Of a stretch of 6,290 nucleotides of DNA, positions 1-3,664 are shown one piece after another. Each line of letters starts with the position of its first letter. Within the stretch, counting starts at the first letter, position 1. Both the position numbers and the translations under genes were made by a program. Source of the DNA: Acidimicrobiia bacterium (GTDB lineage Bacteria > Actinomycetota > Acidimicrobiia > Acidimicrobiales > SZUA-35); the NCBI GenBank assembly GCA_029857855.1, contig JAOUGG010000161.1, positions 1-6,290 of the forward strand, read 5' to 3'. The notes under the pieces are model-generated. The model ran no database searches, was not told where the DNA came from, and saw only the letters and a program-made list of their open reading frames with translations.

Positions 1-414
1 GACCTGGAGCGGATCGAACGAGGCGAGCCACCCGGCCGGTACTTCTGGACGGCGACCTACACCGCACGAGGTGACTACGCCGATCAGCTGGAACGGTGGT
101 TGCAGTTCTTCTCGAGGGCACAGATGTCGATACAGACCTTCGAGGACCTGGTGGCCGATCCCGAGGCGGTCTACCGGTCGAGCCTCGCGTTTGTCGGCGT
201 CGACGCGGACGCGGCACCGATCCCGACCTTTCAGGCCGAGCGGGTCGGCTCGAAACAACCGACGGAGCCTGCAATCCTGGATCGGCTCCGTGAGCGGTTC
301 GTCGACTCCAATCGCCGCCTCGTCGAATTGACGGGAATCGATTACAGCGTTGAGCGGCGGGTTCCCCGAAAGTCATCCACGGCCGGAACACGCGCCGGCT
401 CTCCCATCCTCTAA
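1..414 (+). CDS. Sulfotransferase-like protein, C-terminal part (5' end outside window)
   Basis: The open frame runs in from the left edge and gives 137 visible residues before TAA at 412-414. The visible part contains YTARGDYADQLERWLQFF, a helix, then FEDLVADPEAVY, then a FVGVD stretch, and later a Leu/Arg helix ending in N..L.EL.GIDY. In PAPS-dependent sulfotransferases of the heparan-sulfate-like type, this order (RG.Y..QL.RW, EDL..DP, FLG, N..L.ELLG) forms the C-terminal third. These enzymes move sulfate from PAPS to a hydroxyl or amino group of a sugar or small molecule. The N-terminal PAPS 5'-phosphosulfate loop and the catalytic residues lie outside the window, so activity and acceptor cannot be judged. 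The last roughly 20 residues (rich in Arg, Ser, Gly and Pro) extend past the usual domain end. The stop codon overlaps the putative promoter of the next gene. The family call is fairly secure; the substrate is unknown. Confidence 0.72.
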   Translation, partial: DLERIERGEPPGRYFWTATYTARGDYADQLERWLQFFSRAQMSIQTFEDLVADPEAVYRSSLAFVGVDADAAPIPTFQAERVGSKQPTEPAILDRLRERFVDSNRRLVELTGIDYSVERRVPRKSSTAGTRAGSPIL

Positions 415-424
415 CCTGGTCGCG
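412..424 (+). promoter_or_regulatory. Putative -10 box (TAACCT) for a leaderless transcript
   Basis: TAACCT at 412-417 matches the actinobacterial TANNNT -10 pattern. It lies 7 nt before the GTG at 425, so transcription would begin at or beside the first base of the start codon. No purine-rich Shine-Dalgarno sequence precedes that GTG. The TAA of the hexamer is the stop codon of the sulfotransferase-like gene. No convincing -35 box is visible. The same hexamer and spacing occur before the minus-strand gene starting at 2871. Confidence 0.5.
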
Positions 425-1570
425 GTGAGCCACAACGACGATTTCTGGTCCGGTTCGCAGCAGGATCGAGGCGAGCCGACCGAGCAGTCCCCCTATTTCG
501 GCGACTCGGTCTTCGACCAGCCCCGGCCGCCCACGGCCAACGATCCCTACGCCGGCGACCCCTACAATCGACCCTACGAGGGCGACTCCTACGGCGGTGG
601 CCACCATGCCGGCGATCCCTACGGGGCGCCGCAGGGTGACGAGGCCCGACGCCGTGTCCTGGCCACCGGCCCCCATCAGCTCGGCGATCAGTGGGGTCAA
701 CCCGACGATCCGTTCCAGGACCCCTTCGATCCCAACCGGGGCCGCCAGGACGAGTTCTCGGCTCGCCGGGGCCGCGGCGGTTTCTTCGTCGCCTTCATCG
801 GGGCGGCCATCCTCGTGGCACTGGCGGCCGGAGCCTACGCCCTGTACACGGTCCTGCAGGACACCAACGAGTTCGATGCCGGTGCCGTCGTCGACGATTC
901 GACCACCACCACCAGCCTGCTCACGACAACCTCGGAGAGCACCACCACCATGGCCATTCCGGTCGGCATGCAGATCCAGCTGGTATCCGACCAGTTCATC
1001 TGCAACGACACCGTCCGCGAGTTCGGGCTCATCACCGGCGCCACCCCCAACGAGGAGATCGCCTTCACCTCGCCGCAGACGCCCAACCTTCGAGCCGGTC
1101 AGGCCGACGAGAACGGTCGACTGCCGATCCGTTGGTCGTGCTCAGCTGACCAGGTCGGCACGACCTGGGAGTTGACCGCCACCGGGACGCAATCGGCCCT
1201 GTCGGCCACCACATCCTTCACCGGGGTGCCCGAGGGAACGGCGATCGTCGAGCAGGCCACGACCACGACCGAGGCGACGACCACCACGGTCGAAGTCGGC
1301 GAGTTCGCCGTGGTCCTCACCGAGAACCCGTTCACCTGTGACGGCGGGGCCAGAGTCTTCGGCACCCTCACCGGTGCGACGCCAAATGGTCAGATCTCCT
1401 TCAGTTCACCGCAGGCCAGCGGGATCAGGCCCGGTGAGGCCGACGAGACCGGCAGCCGTCCGATTCGGTGGTCGTGCTCACCCGATCAGGCCGACACCGT
1501 GTGGGAGCTCACGGCCACCGACGATGCGACCGGTCGGTCGGTGACGTTCAAGCTGTCGGGTCAGCCGTAG
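425..1570 (+). CDS. Single-pass membrane protein with two duplicated extracytoplasmic two-cysteine modules
   Basis: I do not recognise a named family. GTG 425 is preferred because the protein then begins VSHNDDFWSG, and a TAACCT box sits 7 nt upstream. An in-frame ATG at 350 lies inside the preceding gene. The product is 381 residues. Residues 1-118 are hydrophilic and rich in Gly, Asp, Tyr and Pro, with repeated GDPY/GDSY. An Arg-rich patch (RRGRGG) precedes one membrane helix at about 120-145, which predicts a cytoplasmic N-terminus and an external C-terminus. Thr-rich linkers (159-175 and about 268-284) precede two homologous modules, about 182-266 and 294-380. They share FxC, GATPN, SPQ, IRWSC and WELTAT motifs. 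Each has two cysteines 46 residues apart (C193/C239, C305/C351), suggesting one disulfide per module. The modules may be Ig-like beta-sandwiches used in adhesion or ligand binding; that is inference. The gene is convergent with the next one. Confidence 0.85.
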   Translation: MSHNDDFWSGSQQDRGEPTEQSPYFGDSVFDQPRPPTANDPYAGDPYNRPYEGDSYGGGHHAGDPYGAPQGDEARRRVLATGPHQLGDQWGQPDDPFQDPFDPNRGRQDEFSARRGRGGFFVAFIGAAILVALAAGAYALYTVLQDTNEFDAGAVVDDSTTTTSLLTTTSESTTTMAIPVGMQIQLVSDQFICNDTVREFGLITGATPNEEIAFTSPQTPNLRAGQADENGRLPIRWSCSADQVGTTWELTATGTQSALSATTSFTGVPEGTAIVEQATTTTEATTTTVEVGEFAVVLTENPFTCDGGARVFGTLTGATPNGQISFSSPQASGIRPGEADETGSRPIRWSCSPDQADTVWELTATDDATGRSVTFKLSGQP

Positions 1571-1647
1571 GCGCGAGCGGTCGGCGCAGCCACACCCGCG
1601 CCCGCACTCGATCTGCTGACTCTTTCGAGTCTTCTGGCTCCGAACTC
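1571..1647. terminator. Convergent gap with weak hairpins, possible bidirectional terminator
   Basis: This 77-bp gap separates the convergent stop codons at 1570 and 1648. It contains GACTC-TTTC-GAGTC (1618-1631), a 5-bp stem with a 4-nt loop. A second stem, GAACTC/GAGTTC (1642-1647 with 1664-1669, 16-nt loop), reaches into the 3' end of the minus-strand gene. Alternative CGAGTC/GACTCG pairing (1626-1631 with 1653-1658) is also possible. No run of T follows on either strand, so classical intrinsic termination is not well supported. Confidence 0.3.
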
Positions 1648-2871
1648 CTACCGACTCGTTCGAGAGTTCTGACCGGCGAGGCTCGAGCGAAGCACATTGA
1701 GGTTGACCTCCCGTTCGCCGTCGGGGTCGACGGGGCCACCCTTGATCACGACGGCCCGCTCCATAGCCGGGTCGGGGTCGACGCCGAGGGCGCAGGCCAC
1801 GGCGTAATGGACGATGACGGCAACGGTCGCGTCGTCGGGCGGCCGCTCGCAATCCGTCGCGAACCTGATGGCCGAGAAGACGCCGAGCCCGCGAATGATC
1901 GCCGATCGGGGCCAGGCGTCGGGGTTGTCGCCGAGGTCGCCGTCGATCGCCGCGCCCCGGGTGCCGGCGATCACGACGACGGGGTCGGTCGACACGTTGT
2001 GGTCGAGGTGGTCGAGGTGGTCGAGGTGGTCGACGTGGTCGAGGTGGTCGAGGATCTCGATGATGAGCCGGTTGTTGCAAACGGCGCGGGCGACGACGGC
2101 GTCGAAGGCGGCCGCCGTTACCGCCGCCTCGGTGTCGCAGTCGCCGATGTGGGCGAAGGCGAAGTCGGGTGTTGTCGTGTCGACGGCGGTGTCGACGGCC
2201 TGGCCCACCTCGTCGACGCCCACCGCTCCGCCCTCATTCGGACCACCGAACCAGGTCGCCACCGCTGAAGGCGCCCCAAGATGGGTGGTGGTGTAGCCGT
2301 TCTCCCGGAGCAGGTCGGCGACCGGATTGTCGCCCTCTGCCATGGCGGCGAGCCGCCGCCGGTCTCGTTCGTTGTGCGGAGTCCCCGGATACCGACCGGA
2401 CAGGGCGGAGGCCACGGCGAGCAGAGGATCGGAGGAGTTCGACCACGCCTCCGGCGCCACCTGGAGCCCCCGTTCGAACAGGTCGAGCTCAAACTCGGCG
2501 TTGTCGTAGCCGTGGTCGAGGAGGAGGGCCTGGCTGCTCGGATGGTCGTCGACCATGATGACGATCAGGTCCCGCCGCTCGCCACTGGAGCCGAGTGTGA
2601 TCGGATCCGGCTCGATCCCGGCCCCTCCGATCCAATCGGGGAAGGCCAGGGTTGGTGCCGACAGCCAGAACAAGGCGGCCAGCACGACCCCGACCATCGG
2701 TGACCGCACACCGAGGCGGCGAAGGATCAACCCGAGTGTGAACAGTGCGGCGAAGGTGCCGGCGGCCAGCGTCAGGAGGGTGGCCGTCGCCGTCGTCGCA
2801 CCGGCGCCCCAGGCGAGGCGGTGGAGCACGACGACGGCGATCGGTACGGCCAGCCAGGCATTCTTCGCCAT
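1648..2871 (-). CDS. Membrane-anchored sulfatase-like (alkaline phosphatase superfamily) protein, probably catalytically degenerate
   Basis: The product is 407 residues. The start is ATG at 2871, 6 nt after a TAACCT box; no Shine-Dalgarno sequence is visible. About three hydrophobic segments (roughly 4-22, 26-50, 56-77) anchor it. The following domain resembles membrane sulfatase-like hydrolases. DLIVIMVDDHPSSQ (101-114) stands where the family has an ILDGY.R.D strand, followed by HGYDNAEFELDLFERGLQV (120-138), SNSSDPLLAVASALSG (144-159), FAFAHIGD (237-244) and PVVVIAGTRG (297-306). The order and hydrophobic pattern fit. However, the expected SDHG metal-binding motif reads AGTRG, the H..PHPPF segment is missing after H241, and the Thr often seen in SNY..T..SLAS is Pro. 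From family knowledge, an active enzyme would need these, so hydrolysis of a sulfate or phosphate ester is doubtful. Residues 274-291 are six Leu/Val-Asp-His triplets. The gene follows the DM13 gene by 9 bp and could be co-transcribed with it as well as having its own promoter. Confidence 0.72.
   Translation of the reverse strand: MAKNAWLAVPIAVVVLHRLAWGAGATTATATLLTLAAGTFAALFTLGLILRRLGVRSPMVGVVLAALFWLSAPTLAFPDWIGGAGIEPDPITLGSSGERRDLIVIMVDDHPSSQALLLDHGYDNAEFELDLFERGLQVAPEAWSNSSDPLLAVASALSGRYPGTPHNERDRRRLAAMAEGDNPVADLLRENGYTTTHLGAPSAVATWFGGPNEGGAVGVDEVGQAVDTAVDTTTPDFAFAHIGDCDTEAAVTAAAFDAVVARAVCNNRLIIEILDHLDHVDHLDHLDHLDHNVSTDPVVVIAGTRGAAIDGDLGDNPDAWPRSAIIRGLGVFSAIRFATDCERPPDDATVAVIVHYAVACALGVDPDPAMERAVVIKGGPVDPDGEREVNLNVLRSSLAGQNSRTSR
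1999..2052 (-). repeat. Six tandem 9-bp units encoding (L/V)DH
   Basis: Six head-to-tail copies of GTGGTCGAG (plus strand) occupy 54 bp. Five are identical and the fourth differs at its last base (GTGGTCGAC). On the coding minus strand each unit is CTCGACCAC, Leu-Asp-His; the variant gives Val-Asp-His. The run falls between the last helix and the PVVVI strand of the sulfatase-like domain, where the family normally has a short linker. Because the period is a multiple of three, copy-number change by slippage would keep the frame. Confidence 0.95.
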
Positions 2872-2883
2872 GGCTGCAGGTTA
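2872..2883 (-). promoter_or_regulatory. Putative -10 box (TAACCT) for a leaderless transcript
   Basis: Read on the minus strand, TAACCT (2883 down to 2878) lies 6 nt before the ATG at 2871, a distance that places the transcription start on the start codon. The spacer GCAGCC and the preceding bases contain no Shine-Dalgarno sequence. The first three bases are the TAA stop codon of the DM13 gene. The -35 region is not recognisable. Confidence 0.5.
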
Positions 2884-3468
2884 CGCCAGTTCGGCCGACC
2901 CGAACCCGACGCCGAAGCGCACACACCAGATCACGACCGTGTCGTAGACACTCAGATCGACGTCGGCCGGGATCTCGTAGTTCTGCGATCCGATGTTGCC
3001 CTTCAGGTCGCCGAGGTCGATGTATTCGTCGCCGAAGCCGTCGGCCGAGGAGGCGAGGTAGACGTTGAGATCGGGTCCGTTGTCGGTGGCGAAGTCCTCC
3101 TCGAGGCGAAGCACCCGCTGGGTGCCGCCGTCGGTGAGGACGGCGGCGGCTCCGGTGGTGGGGTGGGCGCCGTCGATGAACGATCCGGCGGCTGCCGTCC
3201 CGGGAACAGCCTCATCCGTGGCAGCCCCAATTGTGGCAGCCTCATCTGCGGCTTCATCGTTCATTGCCGCCTCTTCCAGGGATGCGCCTTCCGCGATCTC
3301 GTCGTCGGCGGCCGGTGCCTCGGTGGCGAACACCGGGGCGGCCTCGGAGACCTCGTCGTCGATGAACAGGGTGTGCACGCCGAAGACCCCGAAGGCCAGG
3401 AAGGCGATGATGGCGGCGCCGGCGACCAGGGCGGGCGCCAGCCATTTGCGAACGGTGAACGGTGACAT
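2881..3468 (-). CDS. Membrane-anchored DM13-domain protein
   Basis: ATG 3468 is chosen because AAGGA lies 8 nt upstream. The alternatives are in-frame ATGs at 3477, which overlaps that AAGGA, and at 3513. The product is 195 residues. A single hydrophobic helix (about 9-36), preceded by Arg7-Lys8, acts as an uncleaved anchor. Residues 37-93 are an Ala/Glu/Asp-rich, strongly acidic linker. The DM13 domain spans about 94-195: GSFIDGAHPTTGAAAV, then RLEEDFATDNGPDLNVYL (121-138), YIDLGDLKGNIGSQNYEIP (149-167) and YDTVVIWCVRFGVGFG (175-190). Cys182 in the IWC motif is a conserved position of the family. DM13 domains in animals are linked to DOMON/cytochrome-type proteins and are proposed to take part in redox or electron transfer. 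In bacteria their role is not established, so none is assigned here. The gene lies directly upstream of the sulfatase-like gene on the same strand and is divergent from the GH3 gene. Confidence 0.88.
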   Translation of the reverse strand: MSPFTVRKWLAPALVAGAAIIAFLAFGVFGVHTLFIDDEVSEAAPVFATEAPAADDEIAEGASLEEAAMNDEAADEAATIGAATDEAVPGTAAAGSFIDGAHPTTGAAAVLTDGGTQRVLRLEEDFATDNGPDLNVYLASSADGFGDEYIDLGDLKGNIGSQNYEIPADVDLSVYDTVVIWCVRFGVGFGSAELA

Positions 3469-3476
3469 TGCTTGCA

Positions 3477-3481
3477 TCCTT
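3477..3481 (-). promoter_or_regulatory. Ribosome binding site of the DM13 gene
   Basis: The minus-strand sequence AAGGA is complementary to the 16S anti-Shine-Dalgarno core and lies 8 nt before ATG 3468. It decides between three in-frame ATGs. An overlapping reading is TAAGGA (3482 down to 3477) as a poor -10 box 8 nt from the start, similar to the layout of the two leaderless genes here. It lacks the final T of TANNNT, so the ribosome-site reading is preferred. Confidence 0.6.
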
Positions 3482-3514
3482 ACGTCAGTGGACGTTGTTT
3501 CCAAGCGACCCAAC

Positions 3515-3527
3515 CGAGCCTGGCTCG
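3515..3527. promoter_or_regulatory. 13-bp palindrome in the divergent promoter region, candidate operator
   Basis: CGAGCC-T-GGCTCG is a perfect 6-bp inverted repeat around one central base. It sits in the gap between the divergent DM13 and GH3 genes, 46 bp upstream of the DM13 start and 137 bp upstream of the GH3 start. It could be an operator for a dimeric regulator or a small hairpin in the DM13 leader. No regulator gene is visible in the window and no family consensus is matched with confidence. Confidence 0.35.
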
Positions 3528-3551
3528 ATATTCATTCCGGCCCTGGTCGTC

Positions 3552-3568
3552 GTTTCGCAAATGTTTCG
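3552..3568 (+). promoter_or_regulatory. GTTTCG direct repeat with 11-bp period, candidate response-regulator site
   Basis: GTTTCG occurs at 3552-3557 and 3563-3568, an 11-bp step that places both copies on the same face of the helix. OmpR/PhoB-family regulators, including actinobacterial PhoP, bind direct repeats of about 11 bp beginning G-T-T/C. The match here is only to that layout, not to a firm consensus. It lies about 100 bp upstream of the GH3 start. Confidence 0.25.
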
Positions 3569-3650
3569 GGGTGGGCGCCGGGGAGGCCGAGCGGGCCGAC
3601 ATCTGCCATCATGACTGGCGTTGATCGAGCGCGATCGAATCAGGATTTCG

Positions 3651-3655
3651 AGGAG
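3651..3655 (+). promoter_or_regulatory. Ribosome binding site of the GH3 gene
   Basis: AGGAG, within CGAGGAGC, lies 9 nt before ATG 3665. It supports that start over the in-frame ATG at 3611, which has no Shine-Dalgarno sequence and would add 18 hydrophilic residues not typical of the family. Confidence 0.7.
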
Positions 3656-3664
3656 CACGACCAG

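Noticed and set aside
900..960. ACC-rich stretch (and a similar one at 1258-1290) as a non-coding microsatellite
   Set aside because: Both are in frame and encode Thr-rich linkers before the two modules, a common feature of secreted actinobacterial proteins.
1468..2268. Long plus-strand open frame opposite the sulfatase-like gene, with a VVEVVEVVDVVE run
   Set aside because: It is the antisense shadow of the 9-bp repeat and the GC-rich minus-strand gene. The minus-strand frame has membrane helices and sulfatase-like motifs.
3623..3636. GATCG-AGCG-CGATC inverted repeat just before the GH3 start, as an operator
   Set aside because: GATCG and CGATC words are very common throughout this window, so a 5-bp match is likely chance.
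3065..3664. N-terminal extension of the GH3 frame by about 200 residues
   Set aside because: It lies opposite the DM13 gene and is low-complexity Ala/Ser. A Shine-Dalgarno-supported ATG at 3665 begins exactly where GH3 homology begins.
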